Assembly: GCA_949358305.1 (NCBI GenBank)
Contig: OX442315.1
Span: 34,002,427 to 34,066,426 of the forward strand
Direction of reading: 5' to 3'
DNA: 64,000 nucleotides
DNA from: Strigamia acuminata
Taxonomy: Eukaryota; Arthropoda; Chilopoda; Geophilomorpha; Linotaeniidae
Numbering within the stretch: position 1 is the stretch's first letter; every line of letters begins with the position of its first letter. Positions 1-10,746 of the stretch are shown here, piece by piece. The notes under the pieces were generated by a model. The model had not been told where the DNA came from, did not search any database, and saw only the letters and a list, made by a program, of their open reading frames with translations. A program made the translations under genes and the position numbers.

Positions 1-231
1 CCTTATTTCAAGATTGCAATGGATGGAAAGCAAATGATTCGTGCGGATGATGTTGAGTGTGTTCTCTTTGATGCCGGTTCAGATATGAGTCGTTGTCGCT
101 ACTGTGGAAAGACCGGTTCAGTATTGAAGTGTGGTAGATGTCACAGAGCCACTTACTGCTGTAAGCAATGCCAGATCGATGATTGGAAAATTTTGAAGCA
201 TAATTTAATTTGTTATTCTAATTTGTGCTAA
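1..231 (+). CDS. MYND zinc-finger protein, C-terminal exon (partial)
   Basis: The frame is open from the left edge of the window and ends with a stop at 229-231. It encodes a C-terminal MYND finger: CRYCGK, then KCGRC, then YCCKQCQ, DDW and a closing H-x3-C, the Cys/His spacing of that family. MYND fingers usually bind short proline-rich peptides in partner proteins. The finger lies at the extreme C-terminus, and only about 30 residues precede it here. A possible AATAAA follows near 377. It is not obviously joined to the ZNFX1-like sequence that follows, because the stop intervenes, so it may be a separate gene or part of the same decayed locus. The family member cannot be named from this piece. 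Confidence 0.6.
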   Translation, partial: PYFKIAMDGKQMIRADDVECVLFDAGSDMSRCRYCGKTGSVLKCGRCHRATYCCKQCQIDDWKILKHNLICYSNLC

Positions 232-374
232 TTTTGTAATCATTTATTGTATTTTTTAATGTTCCTTCATTTGTCGTTTCGGATGTGTATTTAAAGCGTG
301 TGAATTAAAAGTTACCGTACTTCAAGTCTTGAAATGTATGTTTGTATTTTATTGTCATTTATTTTAGATCCTGT

Positions 375-2015
375 TTAAATAAAAACAAGCAGCGGATTGT
401 TCAAGTTTAAGCACATACAATCAGTAATGATCCTTTCCCTGACCAGAAACAAGACCACGAGCACGTACACTGACGCTCGATTGTGGCCATCCGTGCAAAC
501 TAAAATGCTCCGAAACATGTGGCGACTGCAAAGAAATCGTGGACAAGGCTTGCGGAGATGTGTGCGAGACCAAGTGCTCGCATCTGGTTCAGCAGCCGGG
601 CTTGGCAAGTCATGTGGTGGATGCACCGTGCCATTTGGCCGGTGGACTCGATCTGGAGATAGCCCCATGTTGCAAACATGCTTGCAAAGTACAATTAGGT
701 TGCGGGTTTTGTGGCGAGTGCCGGCAAGGCAGGGTGCATATAATTTGCAAGGAGGCTTGTGGGAGACTGCAAATTTGCGGTCATTCCTGCAAGTTTCCAT
801 GCGCGCTCGTGTGTCTGCCTTGCACTATGAACAATGTGTTCATAGCCGGTGTAGGCAGAAGTGCGGGATGGCTTGCAAAAACTGCAAGGAACGCTGTTTG
901 TGGCGGTGTAATCACCTCGCCTGTACCACCATGGGTGTGATTTACCTTGCCTGGAAGTCCTGGCTTGTGGACACCCCTGCATAGGTTTGTGCGGTGAGAA
1001 ATGTCCCAAGCTGTGCAGGATTTGTGACCGGGAGAAATTATCGGAGTTTGTGCTTTACGGCTACGAAGAAGAAGAAGATGCGAGGTTCACTCAATTGGCT
1101 GATTGTGGCCACTGCATTGAAGTTCGAGGTTTGGACTATTGGATGAAAGAGGTAGACCAAGAGGAGATCAAGATGAAGGAATGTCCCCGATGTAAAACCA
1201 CCATTTGGAATTGCACTCGCTATGGGAATATCATTAAAGAGCGCATGGCCGACATACAGATGGTCAAGAAGAAACAGCGCGTAAAGTCGATATATTTGAG
1301 ATCTACGATGCGTCAAGTGCACCCGACAATACAAAACAATAAATTGTTAATGGGTCGATTTCCTCAGGAGTTTAGTCGGTTGTCAAGCCTGTTGACTGGG
1401 AAACAGAAGGTCCACTGGAACCAACTCGTAGTTGTCCAGAATCAAGTCAGCTTGCTGATCAGGATGACCGACATCAAGGAGAAGTTTAGCAGGATGATTC
1501 GGGCGAGCGAGGCGAAGCGCTACTTTGAAGCCGATTTGGCCTTTCTTGTCGACCGCTTGATGACGAACAAAGAGAAGATGAACGAGTTTGAGATAACTGA
1601 TATCGGCATCGAACTGACACGTATTGAATTGTATACGATGTAGTTGAATGTCCGACATGATCCCGCCTATCGGAGTGCTCAGTCCGTATTGCACTTGGCC
1701 AAAGCTAAACAGTATTTGACGAGCAGTTTGAAGCTGGAGCCGGAAGAGGAAAAAGCTGTGGAAAGGTCTATCATGATGGCTGCCGATTACGTGCCTGGAT
1801 TAGCGATTACTAGATCGGAGCAAATAGCCGTAGTCGAAGCTACAGGGCTTGGAACAGGGCATTGGTACAAGTGTCCCAATGGACATCCATATGCTATTGG
1901 AGAGTGTGGTGATGCGAACCAAACGAGCAAATGTCCTGATTGTGGGGTGGAAATTGGGGGCGAACGTCACACGATGGCAGTGAGGGAGATGGATGGATTT
2001 TGCCTTCCTGCTTGA
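375..2015 (+). pseudogene. ZNFX1-like NFX1-type zinc-finger pseudogene (C-terminal part)
   Basis: The sequence encodes the C-terminal part of a ZNFX1-like protein, an RNA helicase-type zinc-finger protein linked to antiviral and small-RNA biology in other animals. Visible pieces are NFX1-type Cys-rich repeats (479-800, starting DCGHPCKLKC; then CGHSC and CKERCLWRCNH), the run CGEKCPKLCRICDREK near 990-1040, the block GLDYWM...KMKECPRCKT near 1130-1200, and a C-terminal RZ-type finger (CPNGHPYAIGECG then CPDCG) near 1870-1960. The frame breaks at about 440, again at 800-850, and near 930, where roughly 24 nt present in the second copy at 8.6 kb are missing. An in-frame TAG lies at 1641-1643 between ELYTM and LNVRHD. 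No introns are seen, and several AATAAA-like signals follow near 2139. The many breaks make a pseudogene more likely than isolated sequencing errors. Confidence 0.8.
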
Positions 2016-3030
2016 GGGGACCATATTGGGTTAGGAAATTATGATTTGCGTGACCTTATTTAATGTTTTTACATGCAGTATGCACCATGTAGTAGATTTA
2101 GACATTTCTTTATGGGAAATTATTAGGAAATAATAAACAATAAATCGAGATCACCACAGGTTATGAGAAGTTAATTTTGATAAAAATGTGTTACTAAAAA
2201 GAATTTGTAATTTCTATAATTTTTCCGCGTGTTTTTAATTGTTATGAATGAACTAGAAATTAAGTAGTTAATGATTTTGTATTTGTTTATTTTGTCATTG
2301 TTTGGTTGAATTGTCGAATTCGAATGTTTGTTTTGTCGAATTCGAATGTTTGTTTTGTCGTTTTATCGTTTTATACTATTTAAATTTTTGTTTTAATTGG
2401 TCAAGTGTTACTACATTGGCAAATTGGCGAGTCCTTAGTGTGTTAATACTTTGGTGTTTCTAACAACATAAAACTTTTATCCTTACCTCCAAAACAGCAC
2501 TTCTCAACCTCTACTCAACCAGTCAACAAGGTTTAGACCGAATTTATGAATAAATGAATAAATAAATGCTCGATTGTCCACTTCAATTATAAATTCACTT
2601 CGTTTTTATTGTAGAAGACCTTAATCAATTCTAAACTCTTGCCTATTTTGTGTAGAATTTAATTCTCTACCCGACCACATCTCTTATTTTTTGATTTACC
2701 GGTAGTTGAGAAAAATGTTTTTTTTTTTGTGATTTTCGGCCCAATATTCGGATTTATTTGAGTGTCTCTCCTCCAGAATTCGGCAGTGTAATTAAGAAAT
2801 ACGAATATAATAGACTTTGGATACAAATGCAATCATATGTTGTGAATACAGTAGTTACAACAAGTGAACAAAACTAGTTACCGTTTCCAAGCAACAGCCA
2901 AGCAAACGACGCAATGACAACAAAGCCACTCATTTCCGTTTCGAGGATTGTTCCTTTATTGTTTTTAACATATCGAATATTTGTTTACTCGTTGCTGCAG
3001 TAATTATTGCTGAAAATTTAGCCTTCCATT
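2016..3030. other. Intergenic, AT-rich
   Basis: No gene is recognised here. The stretch holds possible poly(A) signals for the upstream pseudogene (near 2139-2150), a short duplicated segment containing GTCGAATTCGAATGTTTGTT (about 2312-2360), and the presumed promoter of the LRR gene just before 3031. Confidence 0.5.
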
Positions 3031-4595
3031 ATGGAAAAATTAAAGGAAATGGCTATAAAAATTGTTTTCGACTGCATTTTTCAATGGCGGAATGAAGAAA
3101 TTCACGAAGATCGAATGAGAACGACACTACATTTAATCACCTATTTCGACAAACTACGTAAGTAACACCCGGTTGTGTGGATTCATTTCGCTATTATTAA
3201 TACACACGGTCTGATTTAGCCTATAATATTCGTGAGGAAATTCTGAACCAATACCTGGTGACTGGTGTTTGGGATTCTGATGGACATCGCGCGCTGCCAG
3301 AGGCGCGGGTCATTGCACTATTTCTACACAAAGAGCTGAAAATACTTCGAATGAAATTTACGAGCGCCAGCTTTGACTTCGATTTTTTCCTCAAAGTTAG
3401 CGGCTACTTAAAAGTGCGTATAAACAGAGAACTAACGTGCACACAGCACTTGAACGTTGGATATTCGAATTCTCACAGTCCTGGATGAATTCTCATGCTA
3501 ATTAATGGCGAGTTGGTTATTTTTTTGGATTTACACATTCTGTGTTTGGTTAATTAAGGAATATCCAACGTGGCATTGCTGTGTGCGATATTTGTTACGA
3601 GAGTATAAAACAAGTGTTTTAATTGTTCTAATTGTGTCGAATAGAAGCTGATAGAGCTGGAACTGCCCGAGGAGAGCACGCTCACAGTGGCTGCGTGCAA
3701 AGAAATGTGCCAGGTTATGCCGAATCTTCAGAAGCTCGATCTTTCTGGGTGTGACGTTGAAGACGGCGCGATGAGACACATCGCCAAGCTGCCACTCGTC
3801 GAGCTCGACCCTGGACTGAGCATCACGGAAGATGGTGTGAAACAACTATGTGAAGAAGAGTCCGTGGCCAAGAACACTTTGAGAGTGCTCAAAGTGGACA
3901 AATCAAACTTCACGCATGACTTCTACTATTTGGTACTGAAAACGATAAAGTTGATGGAAGATATGGATTGGTTCGATTCTGCCATTTTCCACGATCTTTC
4001 GCCTTGCGACTTGAAAAAACAATACAACATCAGGAAAATGAGGTTCCTTTTCCAAGACGAGTTTCACGACAAGCATCTCAAAGAGATGGATATGGCCGCC
4101 GCCACGTGTCTTAAAGTCTGCAACGTCAAATTCATTTCGAACATTTTCACCCCTAAAATGTTGCACAAGCTGGCGAAATTTAAAGAGTTGAACACCTTAA
4201 CCATTGTGGTAAATCCGACATTGGATATTAGAATTGATGAGAAAAATGAGGTGTATGATCGACTGAGTTTGCACAACTTGTGTTTTCCTAATTTAGTGCA
4301 ATTCACCTTATACGACTGTGATGCGGATGGTTTGATCTCCTCCGATTATTTTTTCCAAATATTGGCCATGTTCCCGAATCTTGAGACACTTGAACTTCTA
4401 TCGGGCGATGGTTTCACGAACAAAATCGCGAGTGAGTTAACCACGATGATGGCGAAGAAGAAACTGAAACGTTTGGTAATTTCAAACTGCGATACGTTGG
4501 GCCCGAGCGGAATTCAAGATCTTTTGGAAATCCCTTCTTTGACCGAGTTAGAGGCGTATTTGGATGTTAAGCTAAGTTCACATGTGCGCGTCTAG
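3031..4595 (+). CDS. Leucine-rich-repeat protein, 3 exons
   Basis: The exons are 3031-3157, 3220-3413 and 3645-4595. Their phases join cleanly to give about 423 aa. The N-terminal 100 residues (starting MEKLKEMAIKIVFDCIF) look helical and match no domain I can name. From about residue 110 the protein is built of degenerate leucine-rich repeats, for example PNLQKLDLSGCDVED, PNLVQFTLYDCDADG, PNLETLELLSGDG and KKLKRLVISNCD, in the style of cysteine-containing or FBXL/ZYG11-like LRR proteins. Such proteins often recruit substrates to ubiquitin ligases, but no F-box or VHL box is clear here. The last repeat stops abruptly (SSHVRV then stop) within a few bases of a CG-rich palindromic sequence and 120 bp before a Harbinger transposase. 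The natural C-terminus may therefore have been lost to an insertion. Confidence 0.7.
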
Positions 4596-4690
4596 ACGCG
4601 CGCGTCAAGGCCGACGCGTATAGCCGTAGACGCGCCTAGGAATCGCGAAGCTTTGCTGCGCGTGTCAACCACGCGCGTCAACCACATTTT
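4596..4690. repeat. CG-rich palindromic repeat
   Basis: Short overlapping inverted repeats of the ACGCGCGTCAA / CGCGTCTAGACGCG type lie here. They contrast sharply with the AT-rich surroundings. They sit between the truncated-looking LRR gene and the Harbinger transposase, so this may be the terminal or subterminal region of that element. I could not pair them with a matching right end. Confidence 0.4.
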
Positions 4691-4711
4691 TGATTCCCAT
4701 GCTGTTTGACA

Positions 4712-7039
4712 ATGCCACTTTCAGCAGCACAAAAACGAAAATTGTTTAATTGCATTATCAATGCAATTAAGTTAAACATTATAGAAGAAATTCAAGAAGC
4801 AATGAGGAATATGCAACAAGAAAGTAGAAGATATTGGATTAGGCCTTTTTTGCAATCCAGATCAACAACAGGGGATTTTTATTTAGCGGTAAGTTCAATT
4901 GTTTTGACTTGAAAATACTCGTGAAAACAATACTTGTGAAAATAATTGTTTTAACTTGAATTTACTCGTTTTCACGATTAAAGTGTTTATTCATTATGTA
5001 AACTTTATTTTTTTTTATTTTCAATCGAAAATAATCGTTTTTCAATCGAAAATAATTGTTTTTCAATCAAAAACAATCATTTTCAAAACCAAACAATTGT
5101 TTTCAAAACCAAACGATTGTTTTCAAAACAAAATGATTATTTTCGATTGAAAAACGATTATTTTCGATTGAAAAACGATTATTTTCGATTGAAAAACTAT
5201 TATTTTCGATTGAAAAACGATTATTTTCGATTGAAAAACGATTATTTTCGATTGAAAAACGATTATTTTCGATTGAAAAACGATTATTTTCGATTGAAAA
5301 ACGATTATTTTCGATGGAAAAACGATTATTTTCGATTGAAAAACGATTATTTTCGATTGAAAAACGATTATTTTCGATTGAAAAACGATTATTTTCTAAT
5401 GAAAACAATCATTTTCAAAACAAAATGATCGTTTTCGATTGAAAAACGATAATTTTCAAGTCACAATGGTCATTTTCACGTCAAAAACATTGAAAATGAC
5501 CACTGTGACTTGAAAATAATAGTTTTTCAATCGAAAATAATCGTTTTTCAATCGAAAATAATCGTTTTTTAATCAAAAAATCCCATTATGTAAACTTTAT
5601 TTTTTTTTTTAGGTTCCTGATATGATTAGAGAAGATCCTGAGTATTATTTTCAGACATTTAGGATGACCCCTGCAACATTTGAGGATTTATTAGCACTGG
5701 TTGGACCAAACTTGCATATTTCAGAAAATTATGTCAGGGAACCCATTTCGGCAGCTGAAAGACTTCAGTTTACATTATAGTAAAAAAAATTTTATTATAT
5801 TTTTTATTAGGTTGTTAATTAATGATTTATTTAGTTTTTTAGTGAGTGGAGATGCCCAAAAGTCAGTAGCTAAGAATTATCGATTGGGAAGGAGCACTGT
5901 CTGTCAACTCATAAACAGCACAACAAGAGCAATTTATGATTCTCTTCAGCAATTGGTCCTACCACAGCGTACGACAGAAAAATGGGAGACAATTGCTAAA
6001 GAGTTTGAGTTATTGTGGCAATTTCCCAATTGTGTAGGTGCTATAGATGGCAAGCATTTTGCTATTAAAGCACCAAGCAATAGTGGTAGTAACTTCTATA
6101 ATTATAAGGTAGTTTAAACTATAAAATCTTGATACATTATAGGATTCAATTAAACTAATTTCTTTCTAGGGTTTCTTTTCAATTGTTTTACTGGCTACAT
6201 GTGATGCCTGTTACAATTTCACCACGAGCACTATTGGTTCTGCAGGATCTGAAAGTGATGCTGGCATTTTTGGCCGCAGTAACTTAGGAAAAAATGTAAA
6301 TATAGTTAAAATTAAAAAAACAAATTAATACATTATATTTTATTTTTATAGTTAGCAAGCGGTTCAATGAATCTACCTAATTCCAGGAAATTGAGCAACT
6401 CTACACCAAGCATGCCATATGTTATTATAGGAGATGAAGCGTTCCCTCTCCAGAAACATTTAATGCGACCTTTTCCGGGTGATAACTTAACAATACAACA
6501 ACGGATTTTCAATTATAGGTAAAATTAATAAATAAGATTGTTAGGTTTTGTTTGCTCATGCTTAACTTTTTTACAGACTCAGCCGAGCTAGAAGGGTAAT
6601 CGAAAATACTTTTGGAATTTTGGCTGTCAGATGGCGTATGGTTGCGAAAACCATTTCCATGGATTATGACAATGCAACAGAAGCTATCAAGGCCTGTATT
6701 GTTTTGCATAATTATATAAGGAACAAACCTGGCACAAAAACGTATTATTTTTATTACTAGAAAATACATATACTAAATACATATACTAAGTTAATACTCT
6801 TAACCATTTGTAGGTTGTATATTCCTCGTGGTTTTGTGGATTACTATGATCCAACCACAGGTGAATTAATTCTTGGTATGTGGAGAAATGAAGTGGAGAG
6901 AGGTGAGTTACAATCATTGCAACGCCAGGGATCGAATAACTTTTCAAAGAATGCAGCTGCAATCCGCCAAGACTTTAAAAATTATTTTAATGGTGAAGGG
7001 CAAGTCCCATGGCAGGAGGAATATGTAAATGCACATTGA
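4712..7039 (+). CDS. PIF/Harbinger (HARBI1-like) transposase, 7 exons
   Basis: The exons are 4712-4888, 5613-5779, 5835-6108, 6170-6295, 6352-6518, 6577-6741 and 6814-7039. All phases agree and give about 433 aa with no internal stop. Family landmarks appear in order: RRYWIRPFL, DPEYYFQTFRM, REPISAAERL, GRSTVCQLI, the DDE_4 catalytic motif AIDGKH with the first Asp, NSGSNFYNYKGFFSIVLLA, GDEAFPL with the second Asp, and SRARRVIENTFGILAVRWR with the catalytic Glu. Length and motif spacing fit the family, which cuts and pastes DNA at TWA targets. Intron 1 carries a 21-bp minisatellite. The start at 4712 is the first ATG after an upstream TTG. Intact catalytic residues and phases suggest a recently active copy or a domesticated one. 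Confidence 0.88.
5017..5580. repeat. 21-bp minisatellite with inverted flanks, transposase intron 1
   Basis: The unit is T4-CGATTG-A5-CGATTA (21 bp), with about 12 tandem copies from 5137 to 5395. Both flanks carry copies in the opposite orientation (near 5017-5075 and 5518-5575), so the whole block can fold back. T- and A-tract centres are about 10.5 bp apart. Because the period is divisible by three, both strands show long spurious open frames. Confidence 0.9.
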
Positions 7040-7201
7040 TAAATAAATAAATTAATAAACTAAATTAATAAAATTGTATTTGTTGTGTGTTTATAATCTC
7101 TAAAAGATTTATTTTATTTTATTTTGTCCAATTGTGTGCATATAAAACAAGTTAACCTGTTTGTGAATATACAGTGTTTATTAAAAATCTATAAAATACA
7201 A

Positions 7202-8155
7202 CTATACATTTTTTTTTGCATCATGAATTAGCGAGATTATTTTAAACTTTAGCTCATCAACCACATTGGGTGGAACTGTTTCTAATTCCTTTGCAATAAA
7301 ATTCGCAAAAGCTGAAAATGCAGACTCCTCAACTGATTTTGTAACATCCGCTAACTTGTCTAGAACTTGTGTCCACGCCTGGGATGAGTTGGTGACTTTT
7401 GATTTCTGCATTAGAAAATATAAAAATGAATATGGATAAATGATACTTTAATTGTGTAAAAATACATTACTTTAAAAGGTCGGACTTCTGGGGAAGCAGA
7501 GATGAGCCTACGACCAGTTTGGCTAGAGACCTGCACATTATTAGAACTTCTATGTGAAGTTGGAGTTAAATTTGGAGCTGATGAAATAGGTGTAGCAGGT
7601 GCAAGGGGAGTCGTTGATAGACTATCCAATGGCTGTAAAATTGCTGACGTGGATGGCATCAAAAAGTTTTCTACTTGATGCACAATAACAAACTCCTGAT
7701 TTCCAGCATCCGTTGATGTGTGTTCCACAAGGTCACTTCGCTCTCTTTGAGATTCCAATAGGTCCTCAGGCTGGAAAGCGAGATTCTGTTCCGTTGTCAA
7801 TCCGTTGTCAATCGGTATTGTTTCACTAGTGCTAAAAAATACATTTTTTTAAAAATCATTTAAGTTACATATAATAATAATAATAATACAATTAAACTTA
7901 CGGTAATGGCTGATTGTATTCTGCCAAGAACAGCAGAGAACTGTACCATTTCCAGGTGTCCACGTCTACAAACCGATCATCTCTCCCCTCTCCGCTTGCA
8001 ATTTTTGCTCTATGCTTTTTACCAAACTGGTCCTTCAAACGGAGATGATGAAACATCACTTCGACGCCCACCCAATGCAGGAAACCGCGCATAAACATGG
8101 TGTTAATTTGATGCTCGATCTCACCATCTCTCAGGATAATTTGAATTTGGACCAA
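7202..8155 (-). CDS. Harbinger MADF-like accessory protein, probably 5'-incomplete
   Basis: Read on the minus strand, the exons are about 8155-7902, 7831-7471 and 7405-7202. Their phases join cleanly (NQPLP/TSETIP and RPFK/KSKVTN). Exon 1 ends with the C-terminal half of a MADF/Myb-like domain (LRLKDQFGKKHRAK, then WKWYSSLLFLAEYNQP). Next comes a low-complexity Ser/Thr/Pro linker, then an acidic helical tail ending KIISLIHDAKKNV. PIF/Harbinger elements typically encode such a DNA-binding partner that escorts the transposase, and here it is convergent with the transposase. The N-terminal half of the MADF domain is not recognisable upstream of about 8155, so the 5' end is degraded or an upstream exon was missed. 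The start is therefore uncertain. Confidence 0.65.
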
Positions 8156-8540
8156 GTTTGAAAGTTGTTTCTCTGCTCGAGCTACGGTTGATTTTGATTC
8201 TGACTGATCGGAAACTGCATTTTGACGATTATCCGATGCAGCTGACGACCTTGTGGTGGCCTGTGGTCACCAGGAAGGGTTGAGGACATTAATTAATGTC
8301 CTCCCTTTATCAGAAAAGATCTGTTTATTTTATTCGGTATATTTAGGTTATTTTTTGTAAGCAACAAAAAATAGGAAAGTTGAGCAAAAAAGAAGGTTGC
8401 CAGGGCAACCGAGCCAAAGCTTGGGGGTGGCAGGAAATGCTTCCTGCCAACCAGGAAAAGACCGTGAAAATCTTTAGTCTAAAATCAACACTTGTTCTGA
8501 AAACACCATGAAAAACTTTGCCTGAAACATTTCACAATTC
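8156..8540. other. Degraded flank of Harbinger element
   Basis: No coding sequence is recognised. A short palindrome, GAGGACATTAATTAATGTCCTC, split as GAGGACATTAA / TTAATGTCCTC, lies near 8281-8302. The right terminus of the Harbinger element is probably within or near this stretch but is not identifiable. Confidence 0.4.
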
Positions 8541-9010
8541 ACGTACAGTTTGCGGTCATTCCTGCAAGGAAAGGTGTATATGGCGGTGTAACCACCACGA
8601 TTGTACAACCAAGTGTGGAGACAGGTGCAACAGAGATGCGTGTGATTTACCTTGCCAGAAAGTCCTAGCTTATGGACAGCCCTGCATAGGTCAGTGCGGT
8701 GAGACATGTCCCAAGCTGTGCAGGATCTGTGACCGGGAGAAATTATTATTCGATAAGAGGATGATGCGATGCGAGGTTCGTTCAAGTGGTTGATTGTGGC
8801 TACTGCATCGAAGTTAGAGGTTTGGACTATTAGATGCAAGAGGTGAACCAAGAGGAGATCAAGATGAAGGAATGTCCCCGACGTAAAACCACCATTTGGA
8901 AATGCCCTCGCTATGGGAATATCATTAAACAGCGCATGGCTACATACAGAGGGTCAAGAAGAAACTGTTTGGAAAGTTGAACAATTTGAGATTAACGATG
9001 CATCAAGTGC
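8541..9010 (+). pseudogene. Second ZNFX1-like pseudogene fragment
   Basis: This repeats the part of the first ZNFX1-like copy that spans about 775-1340. It reads CGHSCKERCIWRCNHHDC, CDLPCQKVLAYGQPCIG and CGETCPKLCRICDREK, then loses frame near 8750. Homology continues in another frame (CGYCIEVRGLDY, a stop, then KMKECPRRKTTIWK). It keeps about 24 nt that the first copy lacks near 930, so the two diverged independently. The fragment has no clear start, end or splice sites, and one zinc-ligand Cys is Arg (CPRRKT). It is a duplicated, decayed piece. Confidence 0.78.
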
Positions 9011-9327
9011 ACCAGACAATAGAAAAAAATAGTTTGTTTACCAGTGTCGAATTGGAATTGTTTACACTCACCACGAGAGAAGCGACGAAGCTATAGTTTT
9101 CTGGTCCCAAAAAGTCCTTGCCGGCCTACTGCGCGCAGCCATTTTTTCGCTATTAGTAAGCGCAGCAACCACAAGATGTCGTATTAGTGGCTTAATTTAC
9201 ACAAAAATGATAAAAACCTTGAAAAAAATCATTTATTGATAATAAAAATCTAGATACAGGTGAAATTTATGTTTAAAAAAAAATGGAGTATACATTTAAT
9301 TAAAAATAAAAATGTATTATATATATA
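9011..9327. other. Intergenic tail region
   Basis: This is the gap between the ZNFX1 fragment and the LIN37 stop codon. It contains a short GC-richer stretch (about 9105-9160), and its right part is the presumed LIN37 3' UTR on the minus strand. A segment near 9171-9198 resembles, in reverse, one near 31505-31535, so a small dispersed repeat is possible. Confidence 0.4.
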
Positions 9328-10408
9328 TCAACGTTCAAAAATACTTTTAATCAACGTCAAGCTTTCTTTATAGCGTTTTTCATTCTGCATTGCAGATTCC
9401 TTCCATCTAAAACCAAAAAACATTTTAAATAAAAAAAAAAAAACCAACTTAAAAGTGAATTAATTCACGCATACTTTTGCCGGATGCTTTTCCACCTCGT
9501 CAGATGTTTATCCATTAAAATCTCACGATTTGGAAGCGTTTCAAGTTCCTTTTTTCAAACAAAAAAAATAAATAAACAAATAAATAAATAAACCAAACCG
9601 CAACTCACATCGGGAAATTTGAACGGTTCCGTCGACGCGGACGGTATCGGCGACGGTTTTCTCAGGTCGTTAATCGACTCGGGTTTAGGTGTGGGATTCG
9701 GAAGCTGTCGAATTATTTTCGACTTTGGATCCTCCTTCCCATCGTCCGTCAATTCCATCATCCCTACCAAATCCACTTCGGGAATGGGAGAATTTGGTTT
9801 CGCATTCATTCTCTGCGGTTGATTCTGCATCCAAGACCGACACACCGGGTACAAGGGAACGTCGTCGTTGAATTGTGCCAAATCCACACTCCGATCGAAC
9901 AATTTCATAACGTAAGTATCTAAAAATAAAGTGTTTAACGTCATTGAATTTTATTTAAATGACTCTTGTTTATGATTTACGATGAAAACTGTTGGTTTCA
10001 TTAGCGCTTGGGTCATCTTTCCGTCTTCTTTTTCTTGGTGGTTTGCCGGGTGATCCTTTTTTCGGACTCGATGTCAAAAAATCGCTAGAAATTAATAAAT
10101 AAATTGATTGATCAACTGGTATTTTTGTTTTGATGTGTATTTTACGTACGCAAGTACATCCTGCTCTAGTTTAATGTTATCTGGGTCGATGAGATCACTA
10201 AAATGCGATTTTAAAACGAAAAATACGAATTTAATTTCAACTAATAAAGGATGTCAATTTGTTATTATATTTGTGTATACTTGTCTTCCGCTCTTGTTAC
10301 GAGAGTTTGTAGCATTCCATCGAGTTTGCTTCTGGCTGATGTCACTTCAGACACGACAGCCTTCTCTTGCTTATTCTTCGATGACATTTTTGACGATTTT
10401 GAAGACAT
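9328..10408 (-). CDS. LIN37: LIN37, MuvB/DREAM complex subunit
   Basis: The spliced minus-strand product is recognisably LIN37, a core MuvB subunit that, within DREAM, represses cell-cycle genes in the nucleus. Exon 1 (10408-10281) encodes MSSKSSKMSSKNKQEK and the helix KLDGMLQTLVTRAED. A small exon near 10200 encodes DLIDPDNIKLEQDVL. Another near 10070 gives a basic stretch (KPPRKRRRKDD). The next (about 9920-9611) carries the family signature YVMKLFDRSVDLAQF, then DVPLYPVCRSWM and a Pro-rich acidic linker. The last exons hold HLTRWKSIRQKWKES and end RYKESLTLIKSIFER. The stop is at 9328-9330. Size and motif order match animal orthologues. It shares a 340-bp head-to-head promoter region with RPL28. 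Confidence 0.92.
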
Positions 10409-10630
10409 TTTTGCACTTATTTCGAAAAATCTCTCCCGGGAACGGTCCGAAAGGAAATTGCAAACAACACCACCCTGTGATAAATAGACAAAACATAAAT
10501 TAACATTCCAGCTCACTTTTGAATGGATAATCAAAGTTATGACGTCAGGAGGCTCCAATCACGACTCGTGTGGAAATTAAACGAGTTCCGTTTAACGACA
10601 CTCCATTTTCACTTCCGGTGAGCCACGCTG
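10409..10630. promoter_or_regulatory. Bidirectional LIN37/RPL28 promoter with CRE
   Basis: This is the short gap between two divergent genes. A perfect CRE palindrome, TGACGTCA, lies at 10540-10547. It sits about 130 bp from the LIN37 start codon and 90 bp from the inferred RPL28 transcription start. No TATA box is evident on either side. Confidence 0.6.
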
Positions 10631-10669
10631 CTTTTTAGTCCACCATCGTCTCTCAGAACCACATTTCAG
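10631..10669 (+). promoter_or_regulatory. RPL28 5' TOP and non-coding exon 1
   Basis: CTTTTTAGTCC at 10631-10641 is a terminal-oligopyrimidine-like start, as expected for ribosomal protein mRNAs. The exon runs to TTTCAG at 10669 and is followed by the donor GTATTT. The intron ends with AG at 10741-10742, only four bases before the ATG. Confidence 0.6.
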
Positions 10670-10746
10670 GTATTTAAAATCACATATAAAGCCTGATATT
10701 GATTCCAAATATTAATAAGTGTTTATACTACCACTTTATTAGAAAA

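Noticed and set aside
1-2015. MYND finger and ZNFX1 segments as one intact gene
   Set aside because: A stop at 229-231, several frameshifts and an in-frame TAG at 1641 prevent a continuous reading.
5103-5428. Long open frames on both strands encoding repeated YFRLKND / SIENNRF
   Set aside because: They are created by a 21-bp tandem repeat whose period is divisible by three. There is no start context, and the block lies in an intron.
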